From contig NZ_JASJNC010000001.1 of the NCBI RefSeq assembly GCF_030065545.1, positions 124,001 to 188,000 of the forward strand: DNA of 64,000 nt. The letters are read 5' to 3'. The stretch comes from Marinicella marina. GTDB lineage: Bacteria > Pseudomonadota > Gammaproteobacteria > Xanthomonadales > Marinicellaceae. The position numbers and the translations under genes are program-made. Position 1 is the stretch's first letter; every line of letters starts with the position of its first letter. Shown piece after piece: positions 8,772-16,495 of the stretch. The notes below the pieces were generated by a model that ran no database searches, had not been told where the DNA came from, and saw nothing but the letters and a program-made list of their open reading frames with translations.

Positions 8772-9956
8772 TTAATCCGCAAATAACATACTTTCTTTGT
8801 TATACAACCTCACAGCAAACCATGCAAGTAAAGCGCCCACAATCAATGTACCTAACATGCTCACGCCGATGTTAGTCCAGCTCACATCCTCACCCCTGAT
8901 CATCTGGTTGATGATGATGTTCTGACTCAAAATGGGGGTGGCCATCATCCACAGTTTTTCCTTCACCGGCATGAACATCAACAGCATGCTGGGTATCAAT
9001 GGGATAAAAATAACCAAGTTAACGTATGTTTGGGCCTCTTTGAAGGTCTTACTGAAAGCTGCAATGATGGTCTGTATTGAACCGGCCAACAAAGACAGCG
9101 GCAGCAATATCAACAGCATCAACAACATATCAACCACACTCAAAGACAAGGTTATGCCCAATGACTTGGTGGGATAAAACGGCATCGTCAATTTGAATGC
9201 AATCAGGGTCAAAACCAAGGTCAACAAACCAAAACTGACTGTCGCTGCGAGCTTTCCTGATAGCACATCAACGCGACTGACTGGATTCAAAAACAAAGGC
9301 TCCAGCGATTTACGTTCTTTTTCACCAGCGGTTGTATCAATGGCCAAATACATACTGCCCATGAACAGACCGATGATTAAAAAGTAGGGCAAAAACAACA
9401 TCAACTGGGCACCTTGTGACTGTGCTGTTGATTGGTCATGATTTTCTATCATCACCGCATTCATCAAGTTCGGCGACACCCCTCTTAATTGTAAACGCAT
9501 GGCTCCGATTTGTGATGAATAGGCATTGACCAGGCTGCGAATTCTTTTAACGGTCACATTTGCTGCCCCTTTGGCTGATGCATCGTAATACAACATCACC
9601 TTGGCAGGTTTAGCGGCAGCCATGTCCTCACCAAACTTTTCGTCAATCACCAGTACCGCATCATGGTCTTTGTCTTTGATTGCAGCCTCTGGAGATTTAT
9701 CCAAGTTGATGATTTTAACGTCTTGACTGATGAAATGTTTTTCCAGGTTTTTGGCATAGGCCATGTTAACAACTGGCAGCTCCAGTTGTTTCTCGGCCTT
9801 TTCTTTGCCCATATTGGCTGTCAAATAAATGATTCCCAAGGCCATGATTGGACCCAAGAACGAACCCATAATCACCGATGACATCATGGTGCGCTTGTCA
9901 CGCAAGTTTTCCATGACTTCTTTCCAGTAGACGGTTTTAAATGCTTTACTGATCAT
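8772..9956 (-). CDS. ABC-2 type transporter permease, NatB-like
   Basis: A 394-residue membrane protein. One N-terminal membrane helix (about residues 28-48) is followed by a large extracytoplasmic domain (about 50-180) and a cluster of about five C-terminal helices, the topology of NatB/YhaP-type permeases. The stretch ERKSLEPLFLNPVSR between the first helices of the cluster is typical of the group. It pairs with the ATPase encoded just upstream (4-base overlap of stop and start). NatAB of Bacillus exports sodium, but related pairs export drugs or lipids, so the substrate is open. Confidence 0.86.
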   Translation of the reverse strand: MISKAFKTVYWKEVMENLRDKRTMMSSVIMGSFLGPIMALGIIYLTANMGKEKAEKQLELPVVNMAYAKNLEKHFISQDVKIINLDKSPEAAIKDKDHDAVLVIDEKFGEDMAAAKPAKVMLYYDASAKGAANVTVKRIRSLVNAYSSQIGAMRLQLRGVSPNLMNAVMIENHDQSTAQSQGAQLMLFLPYFLIIGLFMGSMYLAIDTTAGEKERKSLEPLFLNPVSRVDVLSGKLAATVSFGLLTLVLTLIAFKLTMPFYPTKSLGITLSLSVVDMLLMLLILLPLSLLAGSIQTIIAAFSKTFKEAQTYVNLVIFIPLIPSMLLMFMPVKEKLWMMATPILSQNIIINQMIRGEDVSWTNIGVSMLGTLIVGALLAWFAVRLYNKESMLFAD

Positions 9957-10681
9957 GCGCCTGCTCCTGCTGTCACCAGGGACACAAAAGCGTCCTCTAG
10001 GTTGCTTTGATTAGATTGAGCCAACAATTCAGCTTCAGTACCAACAGCCACAACCGCACCGGCATCTATTACTGTGATTTCATCACACACTGCTGAAACC
10101 TCTTGCATCACGTGTGAGGAGAACAGGATACACTTACCGCGCGCTTTTTCTTCACGTAAAAAAGTGCGTATGGCACGGGTACTCATCACATCCAAACCGT
10201 TGGTTGGTTCATCAAGCAAAATGTTCTGTGGGTCATGCAAAATCGCTCTGGCAATGGCCACTTTAACCCGTTGGCCTTGAGAGAAACCATCGGTTTGACG
10301 GTCAGCAAATTTTTCCATGCCCAAACGCTCAATCAATTCGCCAGAGCGGTTTTTGATTTGTGCTTCACTCATGCCTTGCAAACGGCCAAAATAAGCCATG
10401 TTTTCTCGCGCTGTTAGGCGTTTGTACAAACCCCTGGCATCGGGTAAAACACCCATGCGTGCCCGCGCCGATACCGGGTCATCGGTTGAGTTGATACCAT
10501 CAACTGTAACCACCCCTGTTTGTGGTGTAATCAAAGCATATATCATACGCATTGAAGTGGTTTTACCTGCGCCATTGGCTCCGAGCAAGGCTGTGATTTT
10601 GCCGTCTTCAGCCACCAAGCTGACGTCTTTGACCGCTTGCACTTCACCAAAGGATTTGCTGATGTTTTCTACAGTTATCAT
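9953..10681 (-). CDS. ABC transporter ATP-binding protein, NatA-like
   Basis: A 242-residue ATPase. Walker A is GANGAGKTT (about residues 34-42), the signature is FSQGQRVKVAIARA, Walker B is NILLDEPTNGLD, and the H-loop lies in LFSSHVMQEV. These mark an exporter-type ABC ATPase. Its stop overlaps the start of the NatB-like permease and its own start overlaps the stop of the peptidase upstream (both ATGA-type overlaps), so the three proteins are made from one message. It probably drives export by the adjacent permease. Confidence 0.92.
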   Translation of the reverse strand: MITVENISKSFGEVQAVKDVSLVAEDGKITALLGANGAGKTTSMRMIYALITPQTGVVTVDGINSTDDPVSARARMGVLPDARGLYKRLTARENMAYFGRLQGMSEAQIKNRSGELIERLGMEKFADRQTDGFSQGQRVKVAIARAILHDPQNILLDEPTNGLDVMSTRAIRTFLREEKARGKCILFSSHVMQEVSAVCDEITVIDAGAVVAVGTEAELLAQSNQSNLEDAFVSLVTAGAGA

Positions 10682-12111
10682 TCTTGAGGCCCATTCATGT
10701 TGATGAAGAAAGAAAAGTCATTGAAGTTTTTCATGCATGCAGTATCCAATTCAGTCTCAGGATCTTTGATGAAAGCAGTTAAGATTTTTGGCATACAACC
10801 TCGCGTTCCTACTATGTGTCCTTGCCCTTTGGCCACCAAATGTTGAGACTTGCTTAAAGTCTGCATGGCTTTTTCTGCAAAGGCAGGTGGAGTGACCGGA
10901 TCGTATTCACCCGATAACAGCAAAGTAGGGATGTCTGATTCAACGGGTTCTTTGAATGATGAATCGACCACAATTGAGTCCCATAATTCACACCTGGCGT
11001 GCATCAGTTCAAACAAATTATCACCAAACAATGAATTGGTTTGATTGGTTTCTTTCGGCATAAATGGCACGTCTTCAGCACAAGAGACTGAGATTTCTAA
11101 GGCATTGTTAAGGCCTTGATTCAATGAGTTCATCATCATCTGTGCTTGGTAGGCCATGGTTTCGGGCTGATCATGGTTAGCCAATGACACCATCAAGGGT
11201 ATCAAACCCATGGTCTCAGGCGCGTAGGAAAACATACGCAAGGCAATCACTGCATACTCGCGAGTCATGGTGATTTCTTCAAATTCACCGGTGCTTGAGT
11301 TTTGTAACCTCAACCCAATTGGCTCTGCTTTGAGTTTGTCTAAGAACGTCCACATTTGTTGTTCGGCATCACCAAATCGTTCACTACAGTCGGCATCTTT
11401 TTCACACAATTCAAAAACTCGGCTCAGGGTACTGCGCAAATTTCTTTCATGAGAAACACCCAACACTTCATCCTGCGAAACCACCCCATCCAGAATGGCA
11501 GACCTGATTGAATCAGGAAACATTTTCATGTATGTCAACGCCTTACGCGTGCCATAAGAACCCCCGTAAAGGTTCCACTGCTCAACTTCCAAAGCCGTTC
11601 GCACCGCTTCTAAATCATGAATGGCCTCTGTGGTGGTATAAGTGGTGGTATCGGCATCCAAGCTGTTGAGACAGTTTGATGTCCAATCTTTCCAAGCATC
11701 TGACTCCATATCGCTCAGGGCTTCGTACTCACTTGGATCTATCTCACAGCGCAAAGGGTTTGAATTTCCTGTGCCTCGTTGATCAACCAAAACCACATCC
11801 CTGTTCGGCAAAAGTTTATCGAACACCCTGACGATGGAAGCAAACGTATCAACCGCGCCCTGGCCCGGTCCTCCAGCCAAGAGCAGCAAAGGATCATTCA
11901 ACTTTTCCTTTGAATTGGTTTTTAACACTGCGACATTCAGTTCGATGGTCTTATTTGGATTTTCGCGGTTTTCAGGTACCGTCAGGCGGCCACAATGAGC
12001 GGCGGTGCTGACACCAGAGCCTTCGGCGCCAATAAAGCATTTTTCAAGCTCCAGCGCGTTGACATCGGTGACTGAAAACCAAGCCACCAAAGGAATGAGT
12101 AATTTTTTCAT
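10678..12111 (-). CDS. Alpha/beta-hydrolase peptidase, S33 family, secreted
   Basis: A 477-residue hydrolase. Residues 1-19 form a signal peptide. The oxyanion region is LAGGPGQGA (residues 78-86), the nucleophile is Ser185 in GGSYGT, the acid lies in SGEYDPVTPP and the base in GQGHIV. This is the layout of prolyl- and tripeptidyl-aminopeptidases of family S33 (the Streptomyces Tap type), which release N-terminal residues or tripeptides. At least six cysteines suggest disulfides in the periplasm or medium. It is first in an operon with a NatAB-type exporter. Exact substrate unknown. Confidence 0.86.
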   Translation of the reverse strand: MKKLLIPLVAWFSVTDVNALELEKCFIGAEGSGVSTAAHCGRLTVPENRENPNKTIELNVAVLKTNSKEKLNDPLLLLAGGPGQGAVDTFASIVRVFDKLLPNRDVVLVDQRGTGNSNPLRCEIDPSEYEALSDMESDAWKDWTSNCLNSLDADTTTYTTTEAIHDLEAVRTALEVEQWNLYGGSYGTRKALTYMKMFPDSIRSAILDGVVSQDEVLGVSHERNLRSTLSRVFELCEKDADCSERFGDAEQQMWTFLDKLKAEPIGLRLQNSSTGEFEEITMTREYAVIALRMFSYAPETMGLIPLMVSLANHDQPETMAYQAQMMMNSLNQGLNNALEISVSCAEDVPFMPKETNQTNSLFGDNLFELMHARCELWDSIVVDSSFKEPVESDIPTLLLSGEYDPVTPPAFAEKAMQTLSKSQHLVAKGQGHIVGTRGCMPKILTAFIKDPETELDTACMKNFNDFSFFINMNGPQE

Positions 12112-12199
12112 AAATTAATTAGCTGTTTAACGTTGATTATTCTACTGTCAGCCACCGCAACAATCATGTCCCGATGGTCACATTTACAAGACTTGGTTG

Positions 12200-12952
12200 T
12201 TATTTTTTCTTGGTGGCCGGGCTGATGTACTTCTCCCGTTTAATCAATGGCACAGGCATGCCCTTCTCTTTGAGCAAGTTAAAAGCCTCATCCACCATAT
12301 TGGGGTTGCCACACAAATAAGCGATGTCATTTTCAACATCAAAATCATGCTTTGCCAGGTAATTTTGTACATAACCTGATTGGTCATTGGGGCCGGCTTC
12401 GTTCCTGTCTATTCGAGACAAACAGGGCACGTAATGGAAATGTTCATAGGCCTGTTCCAGTGCCACGAAATCAGCTTCGTATAACAGCCCGGTTTCGTCC
12501 TGTGCGCCCATCACCACATAAAAAGCAGAACCCTGCTGCAAACGCAACTCAATTTCCTTGAGCATCGCTCGATATGGCGTGACACCTGTGCCTGTGGCAA
12601 TCAAAAAATACCGCTCATGGCGATCGGGTAACAAACAAAAACGTCCATACGGTCCGGTGGCTTCCATGCTTTGACCGACTTGCATCTTCGACAGTTTTTC
12701 TGTGGCCAAGCCACCCGGCACCCATGAAACAGCGATATCAACTTCGTCCATGGTGGTCTTTTCTTCAGGGAAAATACTTGCTATTGAGTAACTTCTGAAT
12801 GTTTCAAGACCATCGTCTTGGGTAAAGTGCAAACGCAAAAACTGCCCCGCAATCACCACAAAAGGTTGTTCTGAGTCTACTTTGAAGCGAATATTAACGG
12901 TGTTATCATTCAATGAATCCATGCCCAACATGGTTAATTTCAATGGTGTCAT
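12200..12952 (-). CDS. fpr: Ferredoxin/flavodoxin--NADP+ reductase
   Basis: A 250-residue flavoenzyme that exchanges electrons between NADPH and ferredoxin or flavodoxin. The N-terminal FAD barrel carries RSYSIAS (residues 53-59). The NADP domain has GTGVTPYRAM (residues 121-130) and CGNPNMVDEAF near the end. Length and motif order match the bacterial Fpr type, though a CDP-6-deoxy-glucose reductase-like relative cannot be excluded. It stands alone, 88 bases from the peptidase operon, with its start divergent from the tRNA-Thr promoter. The last residues are Lys-rich, not the aromatic C-terminus of plastid enzymes. Confidence 0.85.
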   Translation of the reverse strand: MTPLKLTMLGMDSLNDNTVNIRFKVDSEQPFVVIAGQFLRLHFTQDDGLETFRSYSIASIFPEEKTTMDEVDIAVSWVPGGLATEKLSKMQVGQSMEATGPYGRFCLLPDRHERYFLIATGTGVTPYRAMLKEIELRLQQGSAFYVVMGAQDETGLLYEADFVALEQAYEHFHYVPCLSRIDRNEAGPNDQSGYVQNYLAKHDFDVENDIAYLCGNPNMVDEAFNLLKEKGMPVPLIKREKYISPATKKK

Positions 12953-13040
12953 GTGCTGTTGTTTTTTGGAATGTGACCATTATCGCAAGAATAACGTGAA
13001 AATGTTACCTTTCAAACCACATCAATTGATTAAAAAAATG

Positions 13041-13069
13041 TTGAACAAAGGATTTATTTTGTCTATACT
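13041..13069 (+). promoter_or_regulatory. Sigma-70 promoter of tRNA-Thr
   Basis: TTGAAC (13041-13046) and TATACT (13064-13069) are separated by exactly 17 bases and lie about 37 bp before the mature tRNA 5' end. This is the best matched promoter seen in the window. A short hairpin (CTCG/CGAG) lies in the leader before the tRNA. Confidence 0.75.
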
Positions 13070-13105
13070 TCGCATCCTCGTTTCGACGAGCATCTGTGAT
13101 GTAGT

Positions 13106-13181
<76 letters not shown>

Positions 13182-13190
13182 TTTCAAACA

Positions 13191-13287
13191 TTCATAAGAC
13201 TTCATAAAACCCCGCTTTCACCACATAAACCTCACTATATAGCCACTCAATGGGCTTTTATTATGTCATAAGGTATCATAAAACTCC
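13191..13287 (+). repeat. Direct repeat pair beside attL
   Basis: Two copies of a TCATAAG-(4 bases)-TCATAAAAC block lie at 13191-13213 and 13265-13287, 74 bp apart, between attL and the integrase. Their position suits binding sites for the integrase or an excisionase. Function is inferred from position only. Confidence 0.45.
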
Positions 13288-13309
13288 TTTACAACCCATG
13301 AAAAAAAGT

Positions 13310-13364
13310 GGTACATTGCTTGGTATATCAGTTCGATGGTGTTATTTTCTAAAAATGTACCAAG
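13310..13364. promoter_or_regulatory. Candidate integrase arm-type sites, left end
   Basis: GGTACATTGC (13310-13319) and its inverted relative ATGTACCAAG (13355-13364) recur at the right end as CTTGGTACA (20114-20122) and CTGGGTACATTGC (20126-20138). The shared GGTACA core at both ends of the element is what arm-type integrase sites would look like. The right inverted site lies just before the integrase start, so binding could also repress int. Confidence 0.45.
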
Positions 13365-13370
13365 TTAATT

Positions 13371-14600
13371 TTGAAAGAAAAGCTAGATCACAAAACAATT
13401 GAGAACCTACCTATAAAGGATAAGCCCTACAAGGTGCATGACAGCATGACTAAAGGCTTGTTTATCCTTGTTCATACTAACGGCTCAAAATACTTCAGAA
13501 TTAATTTCACCTTTGAATCAAAGCAAAAAACTTTAGCACTTGGCGTTTTCCCTAATGTTTCACTGATAGCAGCTAGATTGGAGGCTGCAAAGATTCGCAG
13601 TCAATTATCTGAAAACAAAAACCCATCTAAAGAAAGAAAAAAAGGCAAGGGTAAAGCTAACAACCAAAACAAACACACGTTTAAAAAAATTGCACTCAAA
13701 TGGATTGAGCTAAAAAGCAATGAATGGAAGCCAGACTACACCAAAGACGTTTTGAAGTCCTTGGAGTTTAACGTGTTTCCTTATATTGGTGACAAGCCGA
13801 TAAATAAAATCAAGCCTAAGAAACTAACCAAAGTTTTAGAAAAAATAGAAAAACGCGGTTCATACGAAACACTTAAAAAAGTAAGGCAGCGGTGCAATGG
13901 TATTTTTATCTATGCCAAAGTTAAACAGCTAATCAAGTCAAACCCTTGCGAGGGTCAGGAATTGGTTTTAAAGAAACACACTTCTACTGAAAACTTCAAC
14001 AGCATTGATATAAAGGAACTGCCACAGCTTATAGAAGCCATTCACACTACAGCTATGGAGCTTACAACTAAAACAGGACTATTGTTAGCACTTTATACTT
14101 TTGTTAGAACCAGTGAGATCAGGTTCGCGCGGTGGGATGAAATAAGCTTCATAGATAAACAGTGGTTAATACCAGCAGAACGCATGAAAATGAATAAAGA
14201 TCATATCGTTCCACTTTCCAAACAAGCTATCAAAGCATTGAAAGATTTGCACCCTATTACTGGACACTTCCCTTTTGTTTTTGCTTCACGAAGTAAACCA
14301 GATACCAAGCCATTCAGTGAAAACGCTATGTTATATGCGCTCTACCGCATGGGTTACAGAGGTAAACACACAGTACATGGCTTCAGGCATTTAGCTACAA
14401 CTATTTTAAATGAGCTTGGTTTTGAAAGGCGGCATATTGAAAAACAAATGAGCCATGTAATTAAAAATTCTACTGAAAAAAGATATAACCGTGCTGAATT
14501 TATTCAGGATAGAACCGCCATGATGCAGATATATGCTGATTATGTAGATAAATCAGATGGTTCAAACATAGTACCAATTGGCCACAAGAAAATAAATTAA
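13371..14600 (+). CDS. int: Tyrosine integrase with N-terminal arm-binding domain
   Basis: A 409-residue site-specific recombinase that should integrate and excise the element at tRNA-Thr. The N-terminal part (about residues 1-85, with KTLALGVFPNVSLIAAR) is the DUF4102-type arm-binding domain of P4-family integrases. A SAM-like core-binding domain covers about 105-205. The catalytic residues are Arg246 in VRTSEIR, His336 and Arg339 in HGFRH, and the nucleophile Tyr372 in RYNRAEF. No ATG starts in frame at the conserved N-terminus; the TTG at 13371 is the likely start, though a start slightly upstream is possible. Translation is probably weak. Confidence 0.93.
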   Translation: MKEKLDHKTIENLPIKDKPYKVHDSMTKGLFILVHTNGSKYFRINFTFESKQKTLALGVFPNVSLIAARLEAAKIRSQLSENKNPSKERKKGKGKANNQNKHTFKKIALKWIELKSNEWKPDYTKDVLKSLEFNVFPYIGDKPINKIKPKKLTKVLEKIEKRGSYETLKKVRQRCNGIFIYAKVKQLIKSNPCEGQELVLKKHTSTENFNSIDIKELPQLIEAIHTTAMELTTKTGLLLALYTFVRTSEIRFARWDEISFIDKQWLIPAERMKMNKDHIVPLSKQAIKALKDLHPITGHFPFVFASRSKPDTKPFSENAMLYALYRMGYRGKHTVHGFRHLATTILNELGFERRHIEKQMSHVIKNSTEKRYNRAEFIQDRTAMMQIYADYVDKSDGSNIVPIGHKKIN

Positions 14601-14612
14601 CAGGCTAAACAG

Positions 14613-14671
14613 CCATGCCATAGGTTAGCTACTGAACAGCGGACTGTTTACCGCCTTGGCATGGTTTTTTT
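14613..14671 (+). terminator. Rho-independent terminator after the integrase
   Basis: CCATGCCA (14613-14620) pairs with TGGCATGG (14657-14664) and is followed by seven T. A second small hairpin (AACAG/CTGTT) sits within the loop. This separates the integrase from the next gene. Confidence 0.7.
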
Positions 14672-14696
14672 AATTTGAAAGAAATCACAGGAAAGA

Positions 14697-15560
14697 GTGC
14701 TTATGGATTTTTCAAAAAAATATATTGTTAAGAGTAGATTTATAGATAAGCTTCATCAAGCTGCAATATTTACCAATGTTGCGGAGAAAGTAATTGAGTC
14801 TCTTAATTCAGCAGGAAAAGTTTATTTCAAAGTTGAAGGCATATTGCCAGTTTTTGAACTAAAAGAGTTTTATTCAAGCAAAGAATTATATCTTTCTGGA
14901 TATTTCTCTTTTAAAAAAGAACTCACTGACTTAGGCCATATCTCTAATTCAGGCATGATAATTAAACCAACACCAGAGTTTAAAGTTAATGGTGAAAAGT
15001 ATAGCGGAGAATTACTAATTGAGGATTTAAAAGATATTGTCGACATACTTGATTTTAACTTTTACACAGATGATAAATTTGAAGGTCATGACGAGTATAA
15101 TCAATTCTTTAATAACTTACATTGTCTTAATTTTCAAATGTTAAGTGAAGTAAGTTTGTTTTACAAAATTAGTGATATTAATAAAATCTTAAATAAGTTT
15201 GGCATCAGTGATATAACGTTCAGTGAAAAGAATAAGTTAAATGAAAACAAAAATGAGTTCACAGTTTCTGATTCAGAAACAAAACCAACAAGAGGGGAAC
15301 GTAATTTAAAACTTGCACTTTTTGCTATGGCAAATTTATTATCAGAAAAAGATGTAAGCTATAGACACAAATCTTCTAATAATATCAATGTAACTAATAT
15401 TGCCAAAGATGTGGCTGAATATTTAACAGCTAATAAAGATGACTTCGTTATACCTCCAAGAATAAAAGAAGGTTATTTTGCAACTGAATATGGGAAGCTT
15501 AAAAAAGAAATATCAAATTATATAGAGGATTCATTAAGTGAAATTAGTGACGAAATATAA
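14697..15560 (+). CDS. Unknown AT-rich cargo protein of the element
   Basis: A 287-residue protein with no signal peptide or membrane helix. It is rich in Lys, Asn, Ile and acidic residues. The region after about residue 185 is strongly charged (NENKNEF, TKPTRGERN) and may join two domains; residues 200-287 look helical. No motif I recognise is present. The GTG at 14697 and the ATG at 14703 are both possible starts; AGGA at 14688 fits either. It has its own transcription unit between the integrase terminator and the AlpA control region. In small islands such genes are often cargo such as phage defence, but nothing here proves that. Confidence 0.7.
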   Translation: MLMDFSKKYIVKSRFIDKLHQAAIFTNVAEKVIESLNSAGKVYFKVEGILPVFELKEFYSSKELYLSGYFSFKKELTDLGHISNSGMIIKPTPEFKVNGEKYSGELLIEDLKDIVDILDFNFYTDDKFEGHDEYNQFFNNLHCLNFQMLSEVSLFYKISDINKILNKFGISDITFSEKNKLNENKNEFTVSDSETKPTRGERNLKLALFAMANLLSEKDVSYRHKSSNNINVTNIAKDVAEYLTANKDDFVIPPRIKEGYFATEYGKLKKEISNYIEDSLSEISDEI

Positions 15561-15593
15561 TTTTTCATTATTACAGCTTAATTTTTCATTATT
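15558..15593 (+). repeat. 15-bp direct repeats upstream of the AlpA-type regulator
   Basis: TAATTTTTCATTATT occurs at 15558-15572 and 15579-15593, a 21-bp (two helical turns) period, with a looser third copy near 15618-15632. They lie in the 138-bp gap before the alpA-like gene, so they may be operator sites for it or for another element protein. Confidence 0.45.
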
Positions 15594-15698
15594 GCGTACT
15601 AATTTATCCTAATAAAAGTATTTTTTCATAATAAATAAGGTCTTTGGTTTTTAATGGTTTAATTGACACCTCTTTCAACGTAATGAGGTAATAAACCA

Positions 15699-15893
15699 AT
15701 GCAAAAGGCATTAAAAGTTAATCGACCAAATGAGGTCGCTCAAATGTTTGGGATTAGTCTATCGACTTTAAACCGATGGTCTAAAAACCCAAGCTTTCCC
15801 CAGAAAATCAAGTTAGGCGGTCGCGCCGTTGGCTATGACCACAACGAGATTTTAGAGTTTATTGAAGCGCGTAAGCAGGAGCGTAGCCAATGA
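15699..15893 (+). CDS. AlpA/excisionase-family DNA-binding protein
   Basis: A 64-residue protein made of one winged helix-turn-helix: VAQMFGISLSTLNRWSKN (about residues 12-29) is the recognition region, followed by the wing KLGGRAVGYDHNEILEFI. Both fit the AlpA family of prophage and island regulators, which activate the island's integrase/excision genes or act as excisionase. No other excisionase candidate is seen in the element. The stop TGA overlaps the ATG of a 33-codon reading frame (15890). Confidence 0.88.
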   Translation: MQKALKVNRPNEVAQMFGISLSTLNRWSKNPSFPQKIKLGGRAVGYDHNEILEFIEARKQERSQ

Positions 15894-15991
15894 ATCAATC
15901 TACCATAAAAAAAGCACTGAAAGTTTCGACCCTTGCCAGTGCTTTTAATTTCTGTATCTTTCAACACAACCATGAGGTAAACATCAAATGA
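15890..15991 (+). CDS. Possible 33-residue coupled small ORF
   Basis: An ATG overlapping the alpA-like stop (ATGA) opens 33 codons that end in a TGA overlapping the next gene's ATG (again ATGA). Overlaps at both ends suggest translational coupling. The peptide starts MNQSTIKKALKVSTLAS and has no recognisable motif. Against it, a terminator-like hairpin lies within the same bases (15908-15948), so the frame may be incidental. Confidence 0.3.
   Translation: MNQSTIKKALKVSTLASAFNFCIFQHNHEVNIK
15908..15948 (+). terminator. Terminator-like hairpin between the alpA-like gene and the winged-helix gene
   Basis: AAAGCACTG (15911-15919) pairs perfectly with CAGTGCTTT (15937-15945). An A-run precedes and a T-rich stretch follows, so it could terminate on either strand or act as an attenuator. 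The next gene has its own GAGGT ribosome-binding site. Confidence 0.5.
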
Positions 15992-16275
15992 GTATTGACG
16001 AAACCACACAGCAACTCAATTCTAACGCAGCATCAGCTCAAAGACAAAGACTAGAGCATTATTTTCATGAACACGGCAAGATAACTACCTTACAGGCCCA
16101 GATTAAGCTTGATATTGTTTGCCCAGCCGCACGAGTATATGAACTCAGGCACATTCATGATTTAAACATCGTCACTAACTGGCGCACTGATCACACAGCA
16201 CAAGGCAAACCACACAGAGTTGCTGAGTATGTTTTATTGAGTGGCAAATATAACGAGGTGCATCATGAGTTATGA
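15988..16275 (+). CDS. Winged helix-turn-helix protein, phage type
   Basis: A 95-residue protein. Residues about 20-90 form a helix-turn-helix with the pattern RLEHYFHEHGKITTLQAQ, then AARVYELRHIHDLNIVTNW and a basic beta wing, matching the small helix-turn-helix domain frequent in phage and island early regions. GAGGT lies 10 bases before the ATG. It is followed, with overlap, by two further genes of one operon ending in the replication-type ATPase, so it may regulate that operon or assist initiation. Confidence 0.78.
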   Translation: MSIDETTQQLNSNAASAQRQRLEHYFHEHGKITTLQAQIKLDIVCPAARVYELRHIHDLNIVTNWRTDHTAQGKPHRVAEYVLLSGKYNEVHHEL

Positions 16276-16495
16276 CCAAATAACAATTATTACACCACTG
16301 CAACACGGCTACAGCTTAATCAAGCGCCATGGAGATGAACCAAACTTTGAAATATGGCTTGGTACTTCCACAGTCAGAGATTTTGTAGCGTGTTTTAGTT
16401 TCAATGATGCGGTTAACTTTTTGCTGTCATCAGGTTTATGTGCTGACTATAAGAAAGCAATTAAACTACTGAACAAAGGTGACTGCAATGACTGA
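16265..16495 (+). CDS. Small unknown protein in the element's replication operon
   Basis: A 76-residue acidic protein without membrane segments. It overlaps the winged-helix gene by 11 bases and the ATPase gene by 8, so all three are translated together. GAGG lies 6 bases before the ATG at 16265; that start is preferred over the upstream in-frame ATG at 16241. No motif is recognised. Confidence 0.65.
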   Translation: MSYDQITIITPLQHGYSLIKRHGDEPNFEIWLGTSTVRDFVACFSFNDAVNFLLSSGLCADYKKAIKLLNKGDCND

